Source: Acinetobacter parvus DSM 16617 = CIP 108168 (GTDB taxonomy: Bacteria > Pseudomonadota > Gammaproteobacteria > Pseudomonadales > Moraxellaceae). From it: a stretch of 64,000 nucleotides of DNA. The DNA is taken from NCBI RefSeq assembly GCF_000368025.1, contig NZ_KB849212.1, forward strand, positions 169,514 through 233,513, written 5' to 3'. A model generated the notes under the pieces. It had not been told where the DNA came from, did no database searches, and saw only the letters and a list, made by a program, of their open reading frames with translations. Numbering within the stretch: position 1 is the first letter of the stretch; each line of letters opens with the position of its first letter. Below are positions 26,730 to 34,895 of this stretch, in pieces. A program made the translations under genes and the position numbers.

Positions 26730-27737
26730 CTAAGAAAATTGAATCCCGACTTGCTGTAACTGTTGCCGCAGCAAGTCATAACAATCTGATGATAAAACTG
26801 CCTCAACAGGCACCACCCAAATGGGAATGTTAAATTCAGGATGTTGCTTTAATAATGTCTTGAACTTAACCGCATCTTTTTCAGTCGTGATAATTACATC
26901 ATGATGATCAAATGTTAAATCAGCAATTTCATAATCATGATGATCTGGAAACTCATGTGCCTGATATTGGTTAACACCGAGCTTATTCAGTGTTTGATAA
27001 AAACGCTGCGGAAAGCCAATCCCCACCACAGCATTAAAATACTGCTTGGCATCAAAAGTGTTTGTGCTTGAATTGGGATTAAGCAAATAAGGTTGGCCAA
27101 TCTCTAAATGCATATTTCGCTGAGCTCGTGCAATTTTAGTATGTTCAATGACCGTACTTCTATTTAAGCGTGATTTAGGCTCACGCAGATAACCTTCAGG
27201 TAATAACTTTTCATTGCCCAAACCACGGTTTTGATCCAGCACAATCCATTCAAGCTGACGTGCCAAAGCCCAATGCTGCAAACCATCATCACTCATAATC
27301 AGGTCAATCGCGGTAGATTTTAATAACAGTTCAATCGCTGCCTGACGGTTTGGACCAACCGCCATGGGAACATGGGTTGCCTGTACAATCAGACAAGGTT
27401 CATCACCCACTTGATCAGGTTCAGAGGTTGTGGTCACCAGCGCAGGAAAATCTCCCTTACCGCCATAACCACGGCTAATCACTCCAACACGAATATTGTG
27501 TTGTTGAAGATACTTGACCAGTTGAATCAACAACGGCGTTTTGCCACTTCCCCCAACCGTGATATTACCAATCACCATCACAGGCACAGGTGCGGTATAT
27601 ACTTTCTTGATTCCAGTTCTATACAAGCCCTGATTCAGGCAAAAACCAAAACGGTACAACCATGACAATGGACGCAACAACACTAACCATGCTGCCTGTT
27701 TATTCCAGGCATCCTGAATGGTTTGCGCCATAGACAT
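26730..27737 (-). CDS. lpxK: Tetraacyldisaccharide 4'-kinase LpxK
   Basis: LpxK phosphorylates the lipid A precursor at the inner membrane, making lipid IV-A. One N-terminal hydrophobic segment is followed by the P-loop GGSGKT at residues 62-67. DDGLQHWAL (near 157) carries the catalytic acidic pair and TEKDAVKF the C-terminal motif. The 335-residue length is normal. The start lies two bases after the msbA stop, so translation is coupled. Confidence 0.95.
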   Translation of the reverse strand: MSMAQTIQDAWNKQAAWLVLLRPLSWLYRFGFCLNQGLYRTGIKKVYTAPVPVMVIGNITVGGSGKTPLLIQLVKYLQQHNIRVGVISRGYGGKGDFPALVTTTSEPDQVGDEPCLIVQATHVPMAVGPNRQAAIELLLKSTAIDLIMSDDGLQHWALARQLEWIVLDQNRGLGNEKLLPEGYLREPKSRLNRSTVIEHTKIARAQRNMHLEIGQPYLLNPNSSTNTFDAKQYFNAVVGIGFPQRFYQTLNKLGVNQYQAHEFPDHHDYEIADLTFDHHDVIITTEKDAVKFKTLLKQHPEFNIPIWVVPVEAVLSSDCYDLLRQQLQQVGIQFS

Positions 27738-27739
27738 GT

Positions 27740-29467
27740 TTAGTGTTCCTCAAAATTGCGTTGATGCAATTGATAATACATGCCATGTTTTGCGAGCAAT
27801 TCGGTATGTGTGCCTTGTTCAATGATCTGCCCTTTGTCCATCACCACAATCACATCAGCATTTTCAATGGTCGATAAACGATGCGCAATCACAATGGTAG
27901 TACGACCTTGCATCGCCTCATCAAAAGCCTGTTGAATAAAATATTCAGACTCATTATCCAGCGCACTGGTTGCCTCATCAAGAATCAGGATTGGAGAATC
28001 TTTGAGAATCGCTCTTGCAATGGCAATACGCTGACGTTGACCACCAGAAAGGCTCAAGCCCTGCGCACCGAGAACAGTGTCATAACCCTGTGGCAAGTTC
28101 ATGATAAAGTCATGTGCATAAGCCGCTTTTGCCGCCGCAATCACTTTCTCGTCACTTGCATCCTGTAATTGACCATAGGCAATATTGTCACGGACTGAAC
28201 GATTAAACAGAATCACCTGTTGATTGACCATTGCAATCTGTGATCTCAGGCAAGACAATTCAATGTCCTGAACAGGCACACCATCAAACTTCAGTTGCCC
28301 ACCGCTTAACTCCTGAAAGCGTGGCAGCATATTCACCAATGAGGTTTTACCCGCACCTGAACGTCCCACCAATGCAACTGTCTGTCCAGAATGAATCTTT
28401 AAAGAAAAATCCTTAATCGCATGCGTACCGTCTTCATAACATAAATCTGCATGTTCAAACTGGATATTGCCTTTCAGCACAGGTGTGAGTTGCCCCTTAT
28501 TCTGTTCTTCAGGCAAATCTAGCAGTTCAAATACAGAGTGTGCTGCTGCCAAACCACGCTGTAATTTTTCATTAATATCCGTCAGGTTCTTCACAGGTTT
28601 TGAGATTAAACCTGCTGCTGCAATATAGGCAACAAATTCACCAGCCGAAGTATCACCCAAAACTTGTGGACGTAGTGCAATCCATAAAATCACTGCGATT
28701 GCACAAGAGAGAATCAACTGGATAATCGGGCTGTTAATATTTTGCACCACCACCATTTTTAAGCCACGGCGAAGATTCTCTTGTGACGATTTATAAAAAC
28801 GCTGCTGTTCAAATGCTTCACCTGTAAAGCTTTTGACGACACTATTGCCATTGATGGTTTCCTGTACCACATGGTTGACATCACCCATGGTATTTTGTAC
28901 CTGAATCGACAGCTTACGCATTTTTTTCGAGGCAATACGCACCAAGATGCCAATCACTGGTATAAAGACAATAAAACATAGTGTTAAACGCCAATTGGTA
29001 TACAGTAAATAGCTCAACAATCCAATAACAATCAAACCGTCTTTAATCAGGGTTTTCAAAGACTCTGATGATGCGGCTGAAAGCTGTTCAACGTTATACA
29101 TTAACTTGGCAGTAATATGGCCAGAGCTATGATCAAGATAATATTGTGCAGGGAGCCTTAATAATTTGGCGTAAACTTCCTGACGAATACCAAAGACCAA
29201 CTGACGTGAAATAACAGCGGTAAAATATCCACCTAAAAACAATCCAACACCGCGAAAAAACATCAATAACACAATTAAAACAGGAAACCAGTTCAGATTC
29301 TCTCGATCACCATTTTGAATGGCATCGATGATATATTTCATCAGCTTGGCGACTGAGACTTCTGTTGTGGCATTAATCGCAAAACCGATCAATATAAATA
29401 AGGCAATGCCCCAATAAGATTTTAAATATGAGATGAGGCGCAAATAAACCTTAAAATCCTGATTCAC
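27740..29467 (-). CDS. msbA: Lipid A ABC exporter MsbA
   Basis: MsbA flips core-lipid A across the inner membrane. The 575 residues divide into six membrane helices (to about residue 320) and an ATPase domain with GRSGAGKT (near 375), the signature LSGGQ (near 480) and Walker B ILILDEATSALD. The start is a GTG at 29465-29467 that overlaps the exbD stop by three bases (GTGA). lpxK follows at two bases. Confidence 0.96.
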   Translation of the reverse strand: MNQDFKVYLRLISYLKSYWGIALFILIGFAINATTEVSVAKLMKYIIDAIQNGDRENLNWFPVLIVLLMFFRGVGLFLGGYFTAVISRQLVFGIRQEVYAKLLRLPAQYYLDHSSGHITAKLMYNVEQLSAASSESLKTLIKDGLIVIGLLSYLLYTNWRLTLCFIVFIPVIGILVRIASKKMRKLSIQVQNTMGDVNHVVQETINGNSVVKSFTGEAFEQQRFYKSSQENLRRGLKMVVVQNINSPIIQLILSCAIAVILWIALRPQVLGDTSAGEFVAYIAAAGLISKPVKNLTDINEKLQRGLAAAHSVFELLDLPEEQNKGQLTPVLKGNIQFEHADLCYEDGTHAIKDFSLKIHSGQTVALVGRSGAGKTSLVNMLPRFQELSGGQLKFDGVPVQDIELSCLRSQIAMVNQQVILFNRSVRDNIAYGQLQDASDEKVIAAAKAAYAHDFIMNLPQGYDTVLGAQGLSLSGGQRQRIAIARAILKDSPILILDEATSALDNESEYFIQQAFDEAMQGRTTIVIAHRLSTIENADVIVVMDKGQIIEQGTHTELLAKHGMYYQLHQRNFEEH

Positions 29468-29892
29468 TCAGTAAAACCTCTAGTCGGAACTTTAGTGCTG
29501 ATATTGACATTAACAAAGCCAAGCTGACCTGCCACGTCCATCACACGAATCACGTCCTGATGGGTTGCTTTGGCATCCGCCGCAATAATAAACATCAAAT
29601 CACGCCGATCCTGTGCAGCCTGCTTGATTGCGGTACTTAAATCCGCAATATCCTTGGTTGATAATGCTTGACCATTCACAGAATAATGCCCCGTTGAGTC
29701 TACCATGATTTCAATTTTCTGATCGAACTGTTTTGGTGGCACACCCTGTGCATCGGGCAAAGTCAGATTGATACGGCTTTGCTGGCTGAATGTTGTGGAC
29801 AATAGCAAGAACACCAGAATGAACAACAGACAGTCAATCATGGGTGTCAGGTTGATATGAATATCTTCAACTTGAGAACGTTTAAATTTCAT
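29464..29892 (-). CDS. exbD: ExbD/TolR-family energy-transduction protein
   Basis: The 142-residue protein has one membrane helix (about residues 18-38) carrying the key Asp in LTPMIDCLLFILVFLLLS, then a periplasmic domain. With ExbB-like protein it forms a proton-driven motor for TonB-type transport. Synteny with msbA-lpxK is seen in Pseudomonas as well, so it may serve the envelope in general rather than iron uptake. It ends overlapping msbA and begins 14 bases after exbB. Confidence 0.9.
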   Translation of the reverse strand: MKFKRSQVEDIHINLTPMIDCLLFILVFLLLSTTFSQQSRINLTLPDAQGVPPKQFDQKIEIMVDSTGHYSVNGQALSTKDIADLSTAIKQAAQDRRDLMFIIAADAKATHQDVIRVMDVAGQLGFVNVNISTKVPTRGFTE

Positions 29893-29906
29893 AATGTCAC
29901 CTATGC

Positions 29907-30536
29907 TCAGCTTGCATGGCGATGTTCTTGCACATGAGGTGCTTTTTTGTAGAAAAGTGCAGCATGAAATAATGTTGATTGTTGTTCTAACTCAGCAATA
30001 TATTCATGTACTACACGTTGAAAATAACGGTAGGCAATCATGGCAGGGATCGCTATCAGCATACCTACAGCCGTAGTAATCAATGCTTTAGAGATACCCG
30101 GCATCATCATACTTGCATTTCCAGCAGAACCGATATCAATCACTAAAAACGATTCAATAATACCGAGTACGGTTCCCAACAAACCAAGCAAGGGTGCAAT
30201 GGCACTTAAAGTACCCAGAAAATTGATATTTTTTTCCAGATGGCTGATTTCCCGTGAAGCGGTTGCCTCCATCTGCGCACGCGCAAACTGCTCGCCCTGG
30301 TCACGATGTTCATATCCTGCCTTAAGAATACGACCCAAAGGACTTTTTGCGGCAGCATCCTGCTCTAGTTGTGAAATGACAGATTCAGCATCCGAACCAT
30401 TGACCAATAATATCTGTGGCAGCACCTGTGCCCGTTTTAACCGAATATAGCGTTCAATTGAAATTGCAACCGTAAAAATTGATGAGAGAATAAGCGGTAG
30501 CATTAACCAACCACCCGCTTTCACAAGTTCCCACAT
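29907..30536 (-). CDS. exbB: ExbB/TolQ/MotA-family proton channel protein
   Basis: The product has 209 residues from the ATG at 30534-30536 (MWELVKAGGWLMLPL); the TTG at 30548 would add four residues. Three membrane helices are visible (about residues 8-28, 110-132 and 155-178), with the LLGLLGTVLGIIESF and GISKALITTAVGMLIAIPAMIAY signature of the family. It pairs with the ExbD protein directly downstream. No tonB gene is adjacent. Confidence 0.9.
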   Translation of the reverse strand: MWELVKAGGWLMLPLILSSIFTVAISIERYIRLKRAQVLPQILLVNGSDAESVISQLEQDAAAKSPLGRILKAGYEHRDQGEQFARAQMEATASREISHLEKNINFLGTLSAIAPLLGLLGTVLGIIESFLVIDIGSAGNASMMMPGISKALITTAVGMLIAIPAMIAYRYFQRVVHEYIAELEQQSTLFHAALFYKKAPHVQEHRHAS

Positions 30537-30583
30537 ATTATTCCCCAATAATATTTAAAATATAAAAGGACGCACCTTGAATA

Positions 30584-31471
30584 TTAGTTAGGTAAACAAA
30601 TATTTAAAATTCCATCCAACTCATCCAATGAGTGGTAATGAATGACCATTTTTCCTTTACCTTTTTGGTTATGGTCAATTTTCACATTTGCCCCAAAACG
30701 TTCCGACAGTTTTTGAGTCAATTGTTCAATATCAGGAGAAACCTGTACCTTTTCCTTTTCAGGCTTTGGTTCACACCACTCACGTACCAGTTGTTCAGTC
30801 TGACGCACTGACAGGGCTTTTTCAATCACGATTTGCGCCACGTCAATCTGGTCTTTGGCTTTCAGGGTGAGAATGGCACGGGCATGTCCCATATCAATCT
30901 GCCCCTGTTGCATCAGGTCCTTAATTGGGTCAGCCAGACTGAGTAAGCGTAATAAGTTACTCACTGTGGTACGGGCTTTACCCACAGTATCGGCTATTTC
31001 CTGATGACTTAAACCAAATTCATCATGAAAACGTTGCAAAGCAACTGCCTGATCAATTGGATTGAGGTCCTGACGCTGAATATTTTCAATCAGTGCCAAT
31101 GCAATTGCGACCTGATCGTTCAGTTCACGAACAATGGCAGGGATTTGAGTTAAACCCGCTAACTGCGCTGCACGCCAACGACGTTCACCCGCAATGATTT
31201 CGTAAGGGTGCTGTTCATCGTCAACAGGACGAATCACGATTGGCTGCATCACCCCATGCTTCTCGATGGATGACGCAAGTTCCTGTAAATCCTGTTCCTG
31301 AATAAAACGGCGTGGCTGATATTCGCCACGTTTTAATAAGTTGACATCAATCTGCTTGAGTTCACCATGATCCAGGGCTTGTGCTTCGAGTTGCAGTTTT
31401 TCTTTTTGAATTGAACCCAATAGCGCATCTAAACCACGACCTTTAGCCAATCCGCGTTTTTTGATGCTCAT
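30584..31471 (-). CDS. parB: Chromosome partitioning protein ParB
   Basis: ParB loads on parS sites, spreads as a CTP-driven clamp and guides origin segregation. The N-terminal nuclease-like fold has the CTP motif GERRWRAAQ (near residue 93), and the HTH region LSHQEIADTVGKARTTVSNLLRLL is near 150. The 295-residue length is normal. Its start overlaps the parA stop (ATGA). I found no perfect parS in the window. Confidence 0.96.
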   Translation of the reverse strand: MSIKKRGLAKGRGLDALLGSIQKEKLQLEAQALDHGELKQIDVNLLKRGEYQPRRFIQEQDLQELASSIEKHGVMQPIVIRPVDDEQHPYEIIAGERRWRAAQLAGLTQIPAIVRELNDQVAIALALIENIQRQDLNPIDQAVALQRFHDEFGLSHQEIADTVGKARTTVSNLLRLLSLADPIKDLMQQGQIDMGHARAILTLKAKDQIDVAQIVIEKALSVRQTEQLVREWCEPKPEKEKVQVSPDIEQLTQKLSERFGANVKIDHNQKGKGKMVIHYHSLDELDGILNICLPN

Positions 31472-32250
31472 ACAGCACTTCCTTTTTTCACTTTACTTTT
31501 CTTCAACATTTCTGCGGCAAGGTTTAAATAGGCAACCGCACCTTTTGAACTTTTTTCGAAATAGATCACTGGCAAACCATGTGCTGGCGCTTCAGCCAAA
31601 CGAATATTTCGAGGAATCACCGTATCATACAATTTTTTACCAAAATACTGCTCCAACTCTGCCGACACATCACGAGTCAGGGCATTACGGGCATCATACA
31701 TGGTACGCAACACCCCAATGATTTCCAAGTTTGGATTGAGGGCTTTTTGTATACGGTCAATAGTCTGGGTCAAGTCAGCCAGACCTTCCAAAGCATAATA
31801 TTCACACTGCATTGGAATAATCACACCATCAACCGCTGCCAAGGCATTCACAGTGATGAGGCTCAAACTTGGGGCACAATCCACAATGATATAGTCAAAT
31901 GAGGACGCGACTTCCTGCAAGGCATTTTTCAGGATAAATTCACGCCCATCCTGCTCCGCAATAACAAGCTCCACCCCTGCAAGCTCACGGTTTGCACCCA
32001 AGACCTTATAACCCACCTCAGCCTTTTGAATGGCTGTTTCAATGGGCACTTCGCCCAACAGCACATCCGTCACTGAATAAAGCAAGTCATTCTTTTGAAC
32101 GCCAGACCCCATAGTGGCATTACCCTGTGAATCCATATCGACCAGCAGGACACGTTTTTTCAAAATTGCCAAAGATGCGGCAAGATTCACTGCGGTCGTG
32201 GTTTTCCCTACACCACCTTTCTGGTTTGCAATTGCAATAATTTGAGCCAT
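31468..32250 (-). CDS. parA: Chromosome partitioning ATPase ParA (Soj)
   Basis: The 260-residue MinD/ParA ATPase has the deviant Walker A KGGVGKTT at residues 11-18, VDMDSQGNATMG near 42 and DCAPSLSLIT near 126. It forms the nucleoid-bound gradient on which ParB-parS complexes move. The order rsmG-parA-parB is the usual near-origin arrangement, suggesting that this part of the window is not far from oriC; oriC itself is not here. Confidence 0.96.
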   Translation of the reverse strand: MAQIIAIANQKGGVGKTTTAVNLAASLAILKKRVLLVDMDSQGNATMGSGVQKNDLLYSVTDVLLGEVPIETAIQKAEVGYKVLGANRELAGVELVIAEQDGREFILKNALQEVASSFDYIIVDCAPSLSLITVNALAAVDGVIIPMQCEYYALEGLADLTQTIDRIQKALNPNLEIIGVLRTMYDARNALTRDVSAELEQYFGKKLYDTVIPRNIRLAEAPAHGLPVIYFEKSSKGAVAYLNLAAEMLKKSKVKKGSAV

Positions 32251-32268
32251 GACTACCCTTAATATTTT

Positions 32269-32904
32269 TTATTGAATACGTTGAAGTAACAGTAAATGAC
32301 GTTGTTCATCTAATCTTGGTACACGAAGTTCGATCACCGTACATGAATATTGATCTTTGATTTGCTCAACTTCGTCGGTTGGAATTAAGCCTTTCATTGC
32401 GGCAATAATGCTCTGTTTATGCATATAAGGTTGTGCAGCATCGACAAAGTCAGTCAGAGAGGCAAAGGCCCGACTTGTAATGACATCGAAATGACCAAGC
32501 TCGTTAATACTGTCTTCGTTTTCTACACGTGTTTGCACTGCAATTACATTTTTAAGCTTTAGATCAGCAATAAACTGCTTTAAAAAACGAATCTTTTTCC
32601 CATTGGAATCCAGAAGCACACAAGAACGCTCTGGCTGACATAACGCAATGATCATGCCTGGCATGCCACCACCCGTTCCCACATCCAGCAAACGGCCCTG
32701 GGGTAAATCATTCAGGATACTTAGGCTATCCAGTAAATGTTTCACCAGCATTTCTTTAGGATCACGAATAGCGGTCAGGTTATATGCTTTATTCCATAGC
32801 ACCAAAGCATCTTGATATTTCAATAAGAGTGTTAAGGCCTCATCACTCAGGTTTAAACCCAAAGCCTGGCTACCTTGCTTTAATTCTTGAAAAAAAGGAT
32901 GCAT
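32269..32904 (-). CDS. rsmG: 16S rRNA m7G527 methyltransferase RsmG
   Basis: RsmG methylates G527 of 16S rRNA; loss gives low-level streptomycin resistance. The SAM-binding DVGTGGGMPGM is near residue 70 and SRAFASLTDF near 140. I chose the ATG at 32902-32904 (MHPFFQELKQ), where homologues begin, giving 211 residues; upstream in-frame sequence is not conserved. It is 18 bases ahead of parA. Confidence 0.94.
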   Translation of the reverse strand: MHPFFQELKQGSQALGLNLSDEALTLLLKYQDALVLWNKAYNLTAIRDPKEMLVKHLLDSLSILNDLPQGRLLDVGTGGGMPGMIIALCQPERSCVLLDSNGKKIRFLKQFIADLKLKNVIAVQTRVENEDSINELGHFDVITSRAFASLTDFVDAAQPYMHKQSIIAAMKGLIPTDEVEQIKDQYSCTVIELRVPRLDEQRHLLLLQRIQ

Positions 32905-33074
32905 AGCGGTGTAACATCTCGATAAACTTGCCGTGCAGTATACCGATTTCTGATGCAAGGCACAGTAGGACTTGTTGAACGATTATGCAGTTAAACAGTG
33001 GCAAACATGATAAACTGCACAATCCTGTAGGCTTTTGTCTTTTTCCATACAAATCAAATAAAGACAATGACCTA

Positions 33075-33764
33075 CTACGAAAACTTATTTTGCTTAATTT
33101 GTTGATCTAGCTGCTCCAAACGTTCAGGTGTGCCAACATCCACCCAAATCCCTTGTAATTTTTCAGCCGAAACCTGCTGTTGCTGCATTGCCTGTTTTAA
33201 CAATGGCGCCAAAGGTCGCTTGCCATTTTCCAGACCAGCAAACATCCGCGGATGAAGCACGGCAATACCGCTATAAGTTAATGCTTCGCCCAACTGCTCC
33301 TGTTCAAAGGTATAAGCCAGCCCGTTAGAAAGGATAAAATCACCCTTTAAATGTTGTGGGGGATTTTCCACCAAGACCAAATGTGCCTGCTGCTCACCTA
33401 ACTGAACATCTAATAATGAAGCAAAATCCATGGTGGTCCAGACATCTCCATTTACCAGAATGAATGGCTCATCACCCAACAATGGCAAGGCATTGATGAT
33501 TCCACCTGCGGTTTCAAGACCCTCACCCTCATGTGACCATAGGATTTTGACACCGAATTGAGAACCATCACCCAGCGCATTCGCCAGTTTTTCGCCTAGC
33601 CATGCGGTATTGATGACGATCTCAGTCACACCAATCTTTTGCAACTTTTCAATATGCCAAACTATCAGCGGTTTTCCACCCACTTCAAGCAAAGGTTTAG
33701 GAGTATGTAGGGTTAGCGGACGCATGCGATTCCCTAGCCCTGCAGCAAGAATCATCGCTTTCAT
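33075..33764 (-). CDS. murU: N-acetylmuramate alpha-1-phosphate uridylyltransferase MurU
   Basis: MurU makes UDP-MurNAc from MurNAc-1-phosphate in the cell-wall recycling shortcut that bypasses MurA and so lowers fosfomycin sensitivity. The nucleotidyltransferase start ILAAGLGNRMRPLT and PKPLLEVGGKPLI are at residues 5-35, and NGDVW (near 105) carries the metal-binding Asp. The 229-residue length is normal. Its ATG shares a base with the amgK stop (TAATG), so the pair is one unit. Confidence 0.93.
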   Translation of the reverse strand: MKAMILAAGLGNRMRPLTLHTPKPLLEVGGKPLIVWHIEKLQKIGVTEIVINTAWLGEKLANALGDGSQFGVKILWSHEGEGLETAGGIINALPLLGDEPFILVNGDVWTTMDFASLLDVQLGEQQAHLVLVENPPQHLKGDFILSNGLAYTFEQEQLGEALTYSGIAVLHPRMFAGLENGKRPLAPLLKQAMQQQQVSAEKLQGIWVDVGTPERLEQLDQQIKQNKFS

Positions 33765-34777
33765 TATGCAACCACCTCATAGCTACCATATTTTGCAGTA
33801 AATTTAGGCATGACCACATCACGAATAAACTGCATAAAGTCATTCAATTCGTCGTAGCCCTGACTTTCTTCAAGCAAATACCACATCACACGCGGTAAAT
33901 CTTTTAAATAACCCGATTTACCATCACGCTCAAACAATCGCACGAAGATACCCAAAATCTTAAGGTGACGTTGAATCGCCATTAAATCAGCATCACGCTT
34001 GAACTGTTCAAAACTACGGTTTTCTTTTGCAGTTTCAGGCAACAGGTCATAGAACACTTTAAACCAATTATAGACACGTTCAGTATTCCATTGCACATAA
34101 GCATCACGGGTAATCGAGATCAGATCATAGGTATCTGCACCAATCACTGCATCCTGAAAGTCAATCACACCAAGCTCTTGCTCATTGTCGATTTTCATGA
34201 GGTTACGGCTATGAAAATCACGATGCACGATGACTTGTGGCTGATGCGTTGCTTCAATCGCAAGGAAGTCGAATGCCTGCTCAATGGTTTCAAGCTGCTG
34301 CTCTGTAGGCTGAATATTCAAGGATGGTAACATCCATTCAGTCAATAGACGCATTTCTGTCATCAGCTTTTCATAAGAATAGGCAGGTAAATGATTTTTT
34401 CCATCAATCTGCTGCAACTCAATCAACTGTTTAAAGCTTTGTGCATAGTATTGGTCAACAGTTTCGTCATTCAATAAAGTGGACAACACCACATCACCAA
34501 AATCTTCAAGCAGTAACAAACCCTGGGTTAAATCCTTGGCGACGATATGTGGCACACGAACCCCATGTCCATCAAAGAACTCATCAATACTCACAAATGG
34601 AATACAGTCTTCTTTTTCAGGTGGCGCATCCATGAGCATATAGGTTTTGTTTTGTAACTTGATTCGCGCATAACGTCGAAAGCTTGCATCTCCTGCCAAA
34701 AAACTGATCTCAAATTGATCGGACTGAAGAACGGCTTGAAGCCAAGTTTGTATCAATTGTTCACGTTGTGTATTCAT
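33764..34777 (-). CDS. amgK: Anomeric MurNAc/GlcNAc kinase AmgK
   Basis: AmgK phosphorylates C1 of MurNAc, the step before MurU. The aminoglycoside-phosphotransferase fold shows the catalytic loop VIHRDFHSRNLM (near residue 198) and the DFG-like VIDFQDAVIG (near 218). There are 337 residues from the ATG at 34775-34777. It starts a two-gene amgK-murU operon, divergent from lptD, with about 115 bases of shared promoter region. Confidence 0.92.
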   Translation of the reverse strand: MNTQREQLIQTWLQAVLQSDQFEISFLAGDASFRRYARIKLQNKTYMLMDAPPEKEDCIPFVSIDEFFDGHGVRVPHIVAKDLTQGLLLLEDFGDVVLSTLLNDETVDQYYAQSFKQLIELQQIDGKNHLPAYSYEKLMTEMRLLTEWMLPSLNIQPTEQQLETIEQAFDFLAIEATHQPQVIVHRDFHSRNLMKIDNEQELGVIDFQDAVIGADTYDLISITRDAYVQWNTERVYNWFKVFYDLLPETAKENRSFEQFKRDADLMAIQRHLKILGIFVRLFERDGKSGYLKDLPRVMWYLLEESQGYDELNDFMQFIRDVVMPKFTAKYGSYEVVA

Positions 34778-34895
34778 TTGCAATAAAATCTAAAACTAGC
34801 TGAGATTTTGAAAGCTTAAGTGTAGCCACTTATCAACTTTTTCTCTATGATGCGACAATAATTAATTGTGAATTAGCGTACTGGTTAATGAGACA

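Noticed and set aside
30584..32958. parS sites near parAB
   Set aside because: No sequence close to TGTTNCACGTGNAACA was found here or elsewhere in the window; single CACGTG hexamers (for example near 23436) lack the flanks.
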